A stretch of DNA of 64,000 nucleotides from assembly GCA_036850595.1 (NCBI GenBank), contig CM072151.1, positions 23,838,597-23,902,596 on the forward strand, written 5' to 3'. Both the position numbers and the translations under genes were made by a program. This DNA is from Rhyacichthys aspro (lineage: Eukaryota; Chordata; Actinopteri; Gobiiformes; Rhyacichthyidae). This document shows positions 34,023-44,690 of the stretch, one piece after another. Under the pieces are notes generated by a model. That model made no database searches, had not been told where the DNA came from, and saw only the letters and a list, made by a program, of their open reading frames with translations. The stretch's first letter is position 1, and each line of letters begins with the position of its first letter.

Positions 34023-36365
34023 GCTTGTGTGGACAATCAGTTGAGTCTAAACACTGCTTTAAATGCGGTGTTTAGACTTAACTGACAGGTGCATGCCTGA
34101 ATGTAGGCGAGGTGATGGCAGGTGACGGCTGTAGATCAGCCAGACAAAGGCAAAGCCTGGATAAACGTTGACGAGAGGAGCAGTGGCACTTCCTGGTGCT
34201 TGCTCGAGTGCGTGAGTTGAGTGGAGAAGTTGGTGCAATTAATCAGGCAGCAATGATGAACACCTGTTAAGGGACCTGTGAGACTCATGTGGCATGGAGC
34301 TGAGGAATCAGGATTTGCAGTGTTGATACCGACAAGTAAGGACCAGTTTTAAAACTCTAGGAGTTGCCGTTGACGTGCTAAGAAGGCACAAGCTTGAATT
34401 GAATTGAACTGAATTGAAAAATGCGGTGAGCAGACCACAAGCACTTACGGCATGAGCTTAAACATTATGACGTAGCAGAGAGGATGCTTTAAATATAGGC
34501 GGCTTAGCGATCATAGGCTAAGTCGGCCATGTGATGAGCGGTGGCGAAAGGGGAAGAGTCTTCCAGCCTGAATTTTGCTAAAGCTCCACTAAAAGAACAG
34601 GTCCAAAACTTTGTAAATTTTTTAATTATAAACACATCAGTCAAAGAACTTTAAAATTGACACATCTACTAAACTGAACCTGCACTTTTTATCATTTCTT
34701 TTACAGCGAGAACTTAAAAAAACAATATTAAAAGTCTAGTTCTTTCAACCAACTTCTCACCAGATGCAGGTGGTGCTGGGTATACCTTGGGTGTAGTTAA
34801 ACCATCATGCACAGCCACTCGGGACAGAGAGGAGTTTTCAAGTGAAAACCACAGACTTATATTTATTCATTTTAGAGATTTTTTATTAAAAATCTGACAA
34901 GAATATACACACAAAGGAAAGAATCTCAAATAAGACACGTCCAAACACAAACACTTTTTCCATAGCTTACATGTTAGCGTAGCAGTGGAGTCTGAGTCAC
35001 CAGTTTTCTGTGTATCTCTTTTCATTTTAATTTCACTCTAAACAATCATTTTATCCTCAGTTAAAGTGCTAGTCTTTTAATTCGTGTGTCTCTGGTCTGG
35101 TTGGCTGCAGCCCTGTACTACACAGTCCCCTCTACAGCACCAGCTCTGCTTGGTTCTTCTGGAGTACCTCGGTCTGCTCTGCTGCAGCCAATAAACAACA
35201 AACACAGACGCACGCTGCTCTAAATCAAATGAGCAAACTTGACACAAAACGCAGTCAAAGACAGTTATTGTCTACAAGTCTGTGTTGAGTAAAAACTCCT
35301 GGTGTAAGAACACACAGTCAAGACATGAGATATTTATTTTCAGTCATGTCCAGAGTCACGAAAATAAAGTTATTAGCATCTCTACTACAAGTACAGCAGA
35401 ATGCTGCAGGTGTAGGAGAAATGACTAACGGAATATTTAATACAGAGTACAGCTAGCTTAGATGTTGGCTCACAAGGACATAATAAAACCGCAGCAGTCC
35501 CATTAGTGCATTAGTCCAGAATCAGTAACTTAACCTAACATGTGGCCTACTTAACCTTACAAGCAACATGACAAAACCGATTAATTTTTAGCTTTACTGG
35601 GAAGTACCTTAAATTGTGATTAAAATACTATGCTCACTTACCTCAAGTGAGTGAGCATAGTAGCAGCAGAGACTCCATTTTCTGATGAAAAATCTATTAG
35701 TGTTAATCTTTTACAAAATCTTCCATCACATAACTGTACAACAGAGTTATTTCTCTTTTTAAGTGTTGTATTATTGTACAAAAGATAGAAAACCCTGCTA
35801 CAAAGAAAACAATCATAAAACAAACCAAAATGAATTGTCAGACCTGTTTTTTTTTTTTCACGGCCATTCTCTGTAATACAGATGTGTTTTGTTTTATGGG
35901 GCAGCCAAATCCTGAACACCAATCTGAAACTCTTTTGACTTTTTTACAAAATGAGAGCTACCCTGGAGTTTTTTTAGTTTTTTTTTTTAGTCATTGTCAC
36001 TAGCATTTGCCATTACAGTATTTGCTTTCATTGAAAGACAGCTCCACCTGAGCCACCTCTTTATAATTTGAAGTGGAACATATGTGTACCATGTGAGTAA
36101 TGTTCCACTAAAAGATTCAAATTAAAATGTAGAAGTTGCCCAAAGAGGCCCCAGTTATGGACACTTGCTGCCAAATGCATTAACAAATGAACATTATAAG
36201 ATTGATACATGAACACTGATAGCACCATTCAGTCTTTGAAAATCAAACACAAATTTACTTAAAGCTCATTCTGCTACTTAAATATGCTTTACTGAGATTG
36301 CATGCTGAAGAGTGTGCATTACAAAAACTATCAAGAGATGATTACAATACTTCTTTAAAATACCA
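34023..36365. other. 2.3-kb spacer, nothing recognised
   Basis: 'gaattgaattgaactgaattg' near 34394 resembles the LINE tail repeats at 38065 and 40034. Otherwise there is no gene, RNA or repeat boundary that I can support. Confidence 0.35.
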
Positions 36366-36369
36366 TTAA

Positions 36370-37304
36370 AGGTCCTATATTATACTATTTTGAACATTAT
36401 ACAGTGTATTTTGGATACATTTAGGTTACCATATCACATTTTGCAACATGAAACACACAATAATTATCTTATACAAGTGGTTTGGATGAGCTCTCATCAT
36501 GAGTCCAAAGTGAACGGTCTGATTTGGCGCTGTCACTTTAAGGCTCAGCTCTCCCGTGTTGGCTCCGCCAACTCATGATGTCACGCTAGAGCTGCGCTGG
36601 AAACAGACTGAAGTGTACACGGTACATTGTAGTAATGGCTTTGAGAGTAACTGAGCCTTATATCTTCGACCCAGAGTCTGACTCTGAGTTCGAAGAACAT
36701 GAGCAAACACAAAAACCTCGAAGGCTTCTACAAGTCGTTTCTGCTTGGTAAATGAGAAATTTATTGTGTATTTTTCTCTGGTGTAGCCTGTAGCATAGCG
36801 CGTGTTAACTGCTTCTGTTTATAGGTGCACATGTGGAAATGGCCGTACAATGTCTACTGAAGTTGAGAATGCATGCTGCCTGGAGACTCCTAAGGTAGCT
36901 GTTGTGCAGTGTATTGAAAGAACTATAATAAAGTAGCCTAGCAATATGTAGAGCTATGCAGTAATACTTGTTAGTAATACATGTTGCTTACGGTAAGTAA
37001 GCTAACATAGTAGCAGCGATGCTTCTCTGTGTCTGAGCTGCAGAGCATGGCACTTGTTGACAGTGCAGGAGAGAGGGGCTGGAGGAGTGTGGAGGAGCAC
37101 TTCCTGGAGAGGAGTGGTTTATTTCACATATTGACGTCATTGCGTGAAACAGCTCGTTGAAAGGACTGTAGCTCAAACTAAACTAAATTACTTAAACATG
37201 CGCAATTGAAACAAAACACAACTTTGGGTATGTGTTTGAGGTAGAAACGACGTTAGAACATGGTTAAAAGCTCAGAAAAGTCGATTTTGCATAATATGGG
37301 ACCT
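36370..37304 (+). mobile_element. 935-bp TTAA element with spliced coding start, copy 1
   Basis: TTAA (36366-36369), then 'AGGTCCTATATTATAC'. The right end is the inverse 'GCATAATATGGGACCT', then TTAA (37305-37308). The copy at 46450-47362 is its direct repeat. Inside is a short spliced reading frame on the plus strand (separate entry). It is too short for a transposase, so non-autonomous; piggyBac or Kolobok mobilisation is likely. Confidence 0.9.
36635..36894 (+). CDS. Two-exon ORF start in TTAA element, P2X7-ballast-like Cys motif
   Basis: Exon 1 (36635-36747) starts with ATG and reads 'MALRVTEPYIFDPESDSEFE' and on to 'RRLLQVVSA'. The donor is GTAAAT. Exon 2 (36825-36894) follows acceptor 'ttctgtttatag' and reads 'WCTCGNGRTMSTEVENACC', then 'LETPK', followed by a GTAGCT donor-like site. 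The junction codon is a split TGG, and phase is maintained across 61 codons. The C-x-C-G-N-x-R-x-M-x-T-E-x-E-x-x-C-C pattern is like the cysteine-rich intracellular (ballast) domain of P2X7 receptors, which also occurs in many anonymous fish proteins. The resemblance is from memory of the family and needs a search. No third exon is seen, so the frame is a remnant of the autonomous element's gene. Confidence 0.5.
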
Positions 37305-37329
37305 TTAAGAACAGGCAAAGCATAAAATA

Positions 37330-38000
37330 GTAAAAAAAGATCTCCATTCAGATGCTTTCCAGAATTTTCTTTCATTCACCTCCACTGGATCGTGTCACTG
37401 ATCTTAGAGCCCAGATATCAGAGTTCATTATGATGCTTACTGTCTAACCATAAAGATGTAATCTGTTTAGTGACACCAAGACAGACACTGTGTTGGTGCT
37501 CCGGAATGAAACATATAACCATGTTAATGCTCTTTAGTTCCATCAGTGTGGAGGGTCCTTTCACAGCCATTACAGGGTCATCAGGTGTTCCTTGCATGGC
37601 ATGCTGAAAATGTCTTAAACTGGTTCTGGCGTTTTCCAGACATATGGGGCTCTGCCTGGGTGGAGGCAATAGTCATCAGTCCATATTTGCCATTGAACTG
37701 TTTAGTATTTCTCAAAAGGGGTCAGGCTATTGAATCACCAGAGCAGATCAGTGTATGCACTGTACATTTATGCTCTATATTTTTACCGTCCCTCCATGTA
37801 AGTCCAACCTCCTCAAACTCTTTAAGCTGAGACACAAAAGCACTTAAATATGTTCTCATGTTTGGTTTACTGTTCCGAAACCACAGGCATTATATTTATG
37901 TTTTCTTGCCGTTCTTTAGGTTATAGTCCTACACTGATATTGTCACTTTTAAAAGCTGGTCCTATTTGTGCACATTTTTTTAAGCTTTTGATATTCTGTT
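37330..38000 (-). pseudogene. CACTA/EnSpm-type transposase core (tnp2-like)
   Basis: The minus strand from about 37930 reads 'CLWFRNSKPNMRTYLSAFV', 'SQLKEFEEVGLTWRDGKNI' and 'HTLICSGDSIA', a stop, then 'PLLRNTKQFNGKYG'. After a frame change (37640 downwards) it reads 'HFQHAMQGTPDDPVMAVKGP', 'STLMELKSINMVICFIPEHQ' and 'HSVCLGVTKQITSLWLDSKH'. The order 'x-D-S-x-A-R-x', 'Q-F-N-G-x-Y-G', 'V-x-G-V-K-G-P' and 'H-x-x-x-L-G-V-x-x-x' is that of animal CACTA/EnSpm transposases. The frame has several stops and shifts. The N-terminal exon of a gene of this type lies at 42905-43257 on the same strand in the right order, separated by a LINE nest. Confidence 0.75.
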
Positions 38001-38064
38001 CCATATTGTTAACCTGGTACAATTTCAGGAATTGGTAGTATTAAATAGTATTGTAATTTAGATT

Positions 38065-38079
38065 TTTCAATTCAATTCA
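38065..38079. repeat. 15-bp target duplication, left copy
   Basis: TTTCAATTCAATTCA, identical to 40034-40048; the two copies bracket the RTE LINE. The sequence itself is a TTCAA-type LINE tail. Confidence 0.85.
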
Positions 38080-40033
38080 GGGTCTGGGGGGAGCTTGGTG
38101 ATACCATGGAGAAAGACTATTGGTTGGCCTCGAAGAGATTCTGGCAAAGCGTTCGGTGGGCAGTTGTTGACCTTGACTGGGGACATTGTCGGACGGTGGA
38201 AGGAATACTTCAAGGAGCTCCTCAATCCCGCTGACATGTCTTCCACTGAGGGAGCAGGGGCTGGGGTCTCAGAAGTGGACTCGTCCATCACCCAAGCTGA
38301 AGTCACCAAGGTAGTTAAGAAGCTTCTCGGTGGCAAGGAGCCGGGGGTGGATGAGATTCGCCCTGAGTACCTCAAGTCTCTGGCTGACACGCCTCTGCAA
38401 CATCGCGTGGAGGTCAGGGACAGTACCTCTGCACTGGCAGACCGGGGTGGTGGTCCCGCTTTTTAAGAAGGGGGACCGTAGGGAGTGTTCCAACTACAGG
38501 GAGATCACCCTCCTCAGCCTCCCCGGGAAAGTCTGTGCCAGGGTACTGCAGAGGTGAATACGGCCGATAGTCGAACCTCGGATTCAGGAGGAACAATGCG
38601 GTTTTCGTCCTGGTCGTGGAACACTGGACCAGCTCTATACCCTCTCCAGGGTGCTGGAGGGTTCATGGGAGTTTGCCCAACCAGCCCACATGTGTTTTGG
38701 GGATCTGGAGAAGGCATTCCACCCCATCCCTCGCAGCATCCTGTGGGGGGTGCTCCGGGAGTATGGGGTCCGGGGCCCTCTGCTAAGGGCTCTCTGGTCC
38801 CTGTACGACCAGAGCAGGAGCTTGGTTTGCATTGCCGGCAGTAAGTCAGACCTGTTCCCGGTGCATGTTGGACTGTGGCAGGGCTGCCCTTTGTCACTGG
38901 TCCTGTTCATAATTTTTATGGACAGGATTTCTAGGCGCAGTCAGGGGCCGGAGGGGGTCCGGTTTGGGGACCACAGGATCTCATCTCTGCTTTTTGCAGA
39001 TGATGTGCTCCTGTTGGCTCCATCAGACCAGGACCTTCAGCGTGCACTGGGACGGTTTGCAGCAGAGTGTGAAGCGGCTGGGATGAGAATCAGCACCTCC
39101 AAGGCCATGGTTCTCAGCCGGAAAAGGGTGGCATGCCCCCTTCAGGTCGGTGAAGAGTTCCTGCCTCAAGTGGAGGAGTTCAAGTATCTTGGGGTCTTGT
39201 TCTAACCTGACTCCGCCAGATAGAACTGCTCCACAGAACATAGTCTATTTCGCAGTACCATCTGGGAAGGCTCTCGTTGAAAGCGTTTGCAAAAGGTTTT
39301 CTGTCAAAAACTTAGTAGTCGATTGGATGAAGCACTGACTAATATCCGCTTAGCATGAGGTTTCTTTAACCAATCATAGCAACGATATGACGTGCCACTC
39401 TTTGAGCTTCTTTGAAAGAAGAAATACTCTCTACTTCTGATAAAACTGTTTCGATAGCAGCGTCAACGCTAACATCTTTGGTCGTAGCCATGTTGAAAAC
39501 AAGGAGGAGAACAGAGCGCTTGTTGCTTTCTTCAAATTAAAAACCCGCCTCTACCTGTTAGTGCAGCAACATCATTGGTCACAAGAGTTTTGGAAACTCC
39601 CAAATCTCGCGAGAATCCAGCTGCAGCGCAAGGTTAGTCTTGTTCACGAGTGAGGGAGATTGACAAATGGATCGGTGCAGCTTCTACAGTCATGCGGTTG
39701 ATGTACTGGTCTGTTGTAGTGAAGAAGGAGCTGAGCTGCAAGGCAAAGCTCTCGATTTACCAGTCAATCTTCATTCCTACTCTCGCCTATGGTCATGAGC
39801 TTTGGGTCATGACCGAAAGGACAAGATCCCGGATACAAGCGGCCGAAATAAGTTTCCTCCACAGGATGGCTGGACGCTCCCTTAGAGATAGGGTGAGGAG
39901 TTCAGTCACTCGGGAGGAGCTCAGAGTAGAGCCGCTGCTCCTCCACATCGAGAGGAGTCTGGGCGCTCTGCTTAGACTGCTGCATCCTGTGACCCGGCCC
40001 AGATAAGCGGAAGAAGATGGATGGATGGATGGA
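38080..40033 (+). pseudogene. RTE-clade (Rex3-like) LINE, 5'-truncated, interrupted
   Basis: It reads 'GRWKEYFKELLNPADMSS' and 'VVKKLLGGKEPGVDEIRPEY' near the start; then, with frame changes, 'WQTGVVVPLFKKGDRRECS', 'FGDLEKAF' (motif A), 'GLWQGCPLSLVLFIIFMDRI', the intact 'LLFADDVLLL' box (38990-39020) and 'QVEEFKYLGVLF'. At 39202 the ORF is cut by a MITE and resumes at 39646 with 'REIDKWIGAASTVMRLMYW', 'YGHELWVMTERTRSRIQAAE' and 'REELRVEPLLLHIERS'. The 3' end is 'GATAAGCGGAAGAAGATG' with a (GGAT)n tail, typical of Rex3-type elements. There are frameshifts near 38420 and 38570. A 15-bp target duplication flanks it. Confidence 0.92.
39203..39636. mobile_element. 434-bp MITE inserted in the RTE ORF, 9-bp target duplication
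   Basis: GTCTTGTTC occurs on both sides (39194-39202 and 39637-39645) in the middle of the LINE codons for 'GVLF...'. The insert starts 'TAACCTGACTC' and ends with the inverse-like 'GCGCAAGGTTA', so the terminal inverted repeat is short (TAACCT plus partial matches). It is non-coding. A 9-bp duplication suggests a Mutator-like family, or an 8-bp hAT-like duplication with one chance base. Confidence 0.8.
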
Positions 40034-40048
40034 TTTCAATTCAATTCA

Positions 40049-42905
40049 ATTTTATTTGTTATAGCCCAGTATCACAACAATAAGGTCTTCACAAAAACAA
40101 AAGACAGTTAATGAACATACAAGACAGTAAACGCACAAACAGGCAGAACAAGACAACATCCGCTGTCCTTAGACCCTCCATCAGGGTAAGGAAAAACTCC
40201 AAAAACCTGGGGGAAAAGAGAAACCATAGGGAGAACCACAGAATGAGGGATCCACTCCCAGGCCGTGCAATAGATGTGTCACTGACAGAAAGTCCATTAT
40301 ATGTACAAGGAATGAAAAGTTAATGAGTATAAAGTCCATGGTAATCTCTGCAGGAACAGTTAATTTGAGTAGGAGGAACTGGGGTCAGGAGGGGTCCATG
40401 GGTTAGAACAGGATCACAAATGGGCCATAGCTGAGGTCCAATCATCACTGGGGCGATTAACACCGGGACATCTGGGAAGAGTGGGAAAGAGCAACAAAGA
40501 ACTAAGCAGAAATGTAAATAATATTGAAATGTCAATCCTTCCTCATCGGCCAGGCCAAGAGAAATCACAGCTAATCTATATATCATGACCATAAGCCTTA
40601 TCAAAAAGGAAAGTCTTAAGCCTAACCTTAAATATAAAGACTGTGTCTGCCTCTTTAACGTGAGTTGATTCCATAAAACACGAGCTTGGTAACTAAAGGC
40701 TCTACCTCCCATTGTACTTTTGGTAATTCTAATTCTCCTTATAGGTGAGGAGAAGGATTTTGAACTTAATTCTGAATTCAATTGGAAGCCAGTGAAGGGA
40801 GGCTGGGGTAATGTGCTCTCGTCTGTTTGTTCTGGCTGCTGAGTTTTGGATAAGCTGAAAACTTGTCAAGGAGTTATTTCAGCAGAGAATTACAGTTTGA
40901 GCAGAGAATTACAGTTTTACAGAATTACCACCTCGATGTGACAAATGCATGTATTAGTGTTTCAACTTTTGGACTTTTCACTTTTGGATAAGACATTCCT
41001 AATTTTCCCTATGTTGCCACCATCTAAATTGACTATTTGTTTTGATAGTGTCTCTCTCAGATTCCTGGGGCCTAGTATGATCACCTCCATTTTTTTCTGG
41101 GTTCAGAAGGTAGTTTAACGTCATCCAGGTCCTTATGTCTTTCACACACGCTTCTAATTTGTCTATAGAATTGATCTTATTGGGTTTAATCGATGGATAC
41201 AACTGGGTGTCGTCAGTGTAGCAGTGGAAGTTAATTCCATGTTTTCTGATTACATTGCCCAAGGGGAGCGTGTATAATGTAAAAGTATAGGACCTAATAC
41301 AGAGCCTTGTGAAACTCCATGGCTAACTTCTATGCATGCTGGTGATTGCTCGTTTACTCTAACAAACTGGTATCTGTCTGTTAGATAAGACTTAAACCAG
41401 CAGAGAGCAGATCCTCTGATTTAAATGTCAGACTCTAACCTCTGTAACAGGAGACTGTGGTCTATCATATTGGATATAGGTCGATAATCTTCTATGGTGC
41501 CTGGATTGAGGGTTGTTCAGAGGGTTAATCACTGAAGATTTAAAAGACTTTTTCCAAAGAAGTGTTTATTATATTCAAAATAGTTTCATTGATTAAGGAG
41601 AAGACCTCTTTTAGGAGTTTAAAGGGATCGGGTCTCAGATACAGGTGGAAGTTTTAGAGGACATGACGACTGAGGTTAATTCATTTAGATCTACAGCGGT
41701 GAAGAGGGCACTAATCTGCTCTGAGCTAATAGTGGGGTGGATTTGATTTATTTTATCTCTAATAGTGGTTATTTTATTATTGAAAAAAAATGGAGGAAGT
41801 CATCACAGCTAAGAGTTAAAGCAGGGGTGGGCAAACTTTTTGGCTCAAGGGCCACAGTGGGTTTTAAAATCTGACAGACGGGCCAGACCACTAAACTATA
41901 AACTAGTATTAATTACATTAGAAAACCTGTACCATTTCTTGCACAGACTGATTAGTATAATGTTTCATGGAAAAGTGGTGGCTGATATTATGTTCTTTGA
42001 AAACTGCAACAGTTTCTTGGCAAATAAGACATATGGTACTGACAGGACTTCAGTCAATAATCTCTGTCAAATATCTCTGTCCACTCCATATTAAAAACTT
42101 GTGTGAATGGAAGTTTTCTGTATGTAGATATGGTGGTAGCTTTAGCAAAAGCACAAGGCATTTAAGGAAAATGGCCAAATATGTCCTGTCTTATATTAAA
42201 TTATAAATACTTTGTAAATGCTTGGCGGGCTGCATTACACAGCCCAACGGGCCGCATGTGGACCCCGGCCTTAGTTTGCCCACCACTGAGTTAAAGGGAT
42301 GTAGGTTCAACTGATCTGTAACTGTTTCTGTATCTGTAACAGCCTTGCTACAGTGCTGAACAGAAACGCAGGGTTATTCTTGTTTTCTTCTATCAATGTA
42401 GAATAATACCTAGTTTTAGCCTTACGCAGGGCTTGCTTATAGGTGGACAGACTGTTGTTCCAGGCCTTGAGTGACTCCTCGGAGTTGTAGTGACGCCATT
42501 GTCTTTCTAATTTATGCGTGGCTTGTTTGAGGAGACGAGTTTCTGTATTAAACCAGGGTATATTCTACCACTTCTGATGACCCTCTGTTTAAGCGGAGCT
42601 ACACTATCCAGAGCTGTTTACTTTGCACTTCTTTAAACATTTTTATCCAATATAATTCTTCCAATAGGTTTTTTTGGGGGGGGTAGTCATCAAGCATGAA
42701 CTGAAAGCTAATTATTAAATGATCTGATAGACCAGGGTTATGGGGCAGGACTTTTAACTGACTAATCTATGTAGGTTAATATAAGGTCCAGGGTGTGTTT
42801 GTGACAATGAGTGGGTTCACTTATGTTATGTACAAACCAACAGAATCCAATTAAACGCACTGCCGAGACTGTCACTGCTGTCATCAACAAGAATGACATC
42901 AAGAA
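40049..42905 (-). pseudogene. L2-type LINE, decayed, interrupted by a hAT MITE
   Basis: From 42905 downwards the minus strand reads an endonuclease end ('EPTHCHKHTLDLILT', then 'GLSDHLIISFELML'), a linker with 'KINQIHPTISSEQISALFTA', RT pieces ('ICSLLV' to 'LPLGNVIRKHGINFHCYTDD' near 41260-41200, the YxDD box), 'DIRTWMTLNYLLNPEK', and a C-terminal part 'MGGRAFSYQARVLWNQL' (near 40710). It ends in a 3' UTR ('tatagcccagtatcacaaca') next to a TTCAA-type tail. Many stops are present. A hAT MITE lies within the linker. Confidence 0.85.
41822..42288. mobile_element. 467-bp hAT (Charlie-like) MITE, perfect 8-bp target duplication
   Basis: It starts 'CAGGGGTGGGCAAACTTTTT' and ends with the inverse 'AGTTTGCCCACCACTG'. 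AGTTAAAG flanks it on both sides (41814-41821 and 42289-42296), within the L2 LINE. No transposase. Confidence 0.95.
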
Positions 42906-43257
42906 ATTCAACAATTTGCTTTGACAAACACATCACAAGAGAGAATGATCCAGCCTTAGTGTTCTTTTCAAAGTATAATTCAGCTTTACATGAAGGGCAG
43001 AACTTTGGTGCATTATCACTAGGTCCCAAGTAGATTTCACAGTCAAAATGGGGCTGATACTCTCCAAACTCACCATAGGCTTTATGAAACAGAAATGAGG
43101 TTGCTGGCACCAATCCAGGAATGTGTTGATTGAACAGAGTGTGAGGAACTTGAAGAGCCACTCCAGTTAAATTATGTCAAAGTATATATGACACGAACAA
43201 ATGCAGACTTTGTCCCTTTGTAAGTGGAGCACCCGGGTACACAAGGTCATCATGTTT
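42905..43257 (-). pseudogene. CACTA/EnSpm-type transposase, N-terminal exon
   Basis: The acceptor 'gtctttttcag' on the minus strand precedes 43257. The frame reads 'KHDDLVYPGAPLTKGQSLHL', 'FVSYIL', one stop, then 'HNLTGVALQVPHTLFNQHIP', 'GLVPATSFLFHKAYGEF', 'CEIYLGPSDNAPKFCPSCKA' and 'FSLVMCLSKQIVEFLD'. The 'RHNLTGxAL' region, the short C-x-x-C knuckle and the following hydrophobic strand are how animal CACTA/EnSpm transposases begin. It then runs into the L2 LINE. A single in-frame TGA is the only break. With 37330-38000 it forms one split gene. Confidence 0.6.
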
Positions 43258-43629
43258 CTGAAAAAGACAAAACAACCAGCAGATTAAAAAAAATAATGTG
43301 CATCCAATTACACATATGTTGGTGCTCATTTTGTCTTTACCTCATTTTCAACTTCCCTAATACTTTCTTGACTTATTGTCATGATTTAGTATTTGGACCC
43401 AAAAGCAGACAACAAGGGGTTGTCAAAAAATGCAAGTATATTTATTGAAGATTAATAAACTGGGGTTTGGGCTGGAGAGCAGGATGGGCGCCGAGGAGAG
43501 GGTAAGTTGCAAGCAGGTAAGTAGTTAGCAGGCAGGCAGGTAAGGATGGCGAGCAATCAAGCAGACAGGTCCTGGACAAAAAAGGTAAGTAAGTCAAAAA
43601 TTCAAAAAATTACCCAGGCTGAGAAATAA
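43258..43629. other. Spacer (intron of the CACTA gene or flank), nothing recognised
   Basis: 'cctgattatt'-type LTR signals are absent; short CAGG-rich runs near 43510-43550 are low complexity. Confidence 0.3.
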
Positions 43630-44258
43630 GATATTTACATAGAAAGATTTTGTACCATAAGTGTTTATTCATATACCTGAACTGATTGTTTCCGAACAGT
43701 GCCTGTAACACGGCAGTAAAAATGCTGATCAAACAAAACAGAAAAGTCATTGATGGTTTTATTCATCTTCCTCCTGTGCACTAAAACCAAGTTGCTTTAT
43801 TTTTCTTCCTCCTGCTTACTGAAACCACTGAACACCAAACCACTGTCACTTTTTCTTCCTGCGCACTGTTAAAGCGCAAATGCGCAACTATTAAAGTCGC
43901 TTCATTCTCCCGTGCACTGAAACCACAAGTCACTATTCATCTTCCTCCTGAGCATCGAAACTACTGAACACCAAACCACTGTCACTTCATTAGTTTTCCT
44001 TTATGAGGGGGTGAGGGTGTAAAAATATTACCGTATTTTGCTGTTGTGCGTCTTGGGTTGCATGTGCTAAGAATAAAAACTGGTGCTTTCTTGTTTGTAC
44101 TGTCTACCGCTGCCTCATTTGTCTCGTTTTTACACATCCTGCTAGAGCGCCCCCCTGAGGGCTGAAGAAAAATTCATAGAAAAGCCGCATCTCTGTATAA
44201 GCCGCATGGTTCAAAGCGTGGGAAAAAAGTAGCGGCTTATAGTCCGGAAAATACGGTA
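43630..44258 (+). repeat. Dispersed repeat, forward copy of a 7.4-kb-spaced inverted pair
   Basis: 43630-44060 is the reverse complement of about 51640-52075 (for example 'gaacagtgcctgtaacacgg' against its inverse). The inside has degenerate about 60-80-bp subunits ('cttcctcctg', 'gaaaccac', 'accactgtcact'). The right end here reads 'cggcttatagtccggaaaat', with 'acggta' after it; in the other copy the opposite side reads 'cggcttatagtccggtgtgg'. This suggests a DNA transposon whose ends carry that phrase, but TIR limits and class are not settled. Confidence 0.65.
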
Positions 44259-44328
44259 GTTGTTTTAGGGGTTAAAGTTTGCAGATGCAGTGGAACAACA
44301 CCCCAAGAATACCAAAGTATATTACATA

Positions 44329-44690
44329 CACTGCCTGACCAAAAAAAAAAAAGGTCGCCACCTAGATTTAACTGAGCAAATAGGCAAGAACCTCCCATTG
44401 AATAATTGCTGCATGGATGAACATGCTCCTGGACGGGAATAACTTTGCATGTCACAACATTTATTCCCGTCCAGAGTTTTTCGCCAAGATGTTGTATTCA
44501 TGATGGGAGGGTCAACCTCTGTGCAGTCTTCAGAAGTCTTCTCAAACACATTCTCAAAGGGGTCAAGGTCTTGACTTTGTTGTGGCCAATCCATGTGTAA
44601 AAATGATGTGTCATGCTCCCTGAACCACTCTTTCACAATTTGAGCCCAATGAGAAAGATTAACATCTTTTCAACAACCACAGGATGAGTC
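44329..44690 (-). pseudogene. Tc1-like element fragment with one terminus
   Basis: Starts 'CACTGCCTGACC' after TA (44327-44328), a Tc1-type end. The minus frame (44636-44322) reads 'KEWFREHDTSFLHMDWPQQS' and 'DLDPFENVFEKTSED', the third catalytic region with the glutamate kept (PFEN for the usual PIEN), then shifts out of frame. The 5' half of the transposase and the second terminus are missing. Confidence 0.75.

Noticed and set aside
38485..38910. Several overlapping frames on both strands over the RTE LINE
   Set aside because: Shadows of the GC-rich reverse transcriptase frame.
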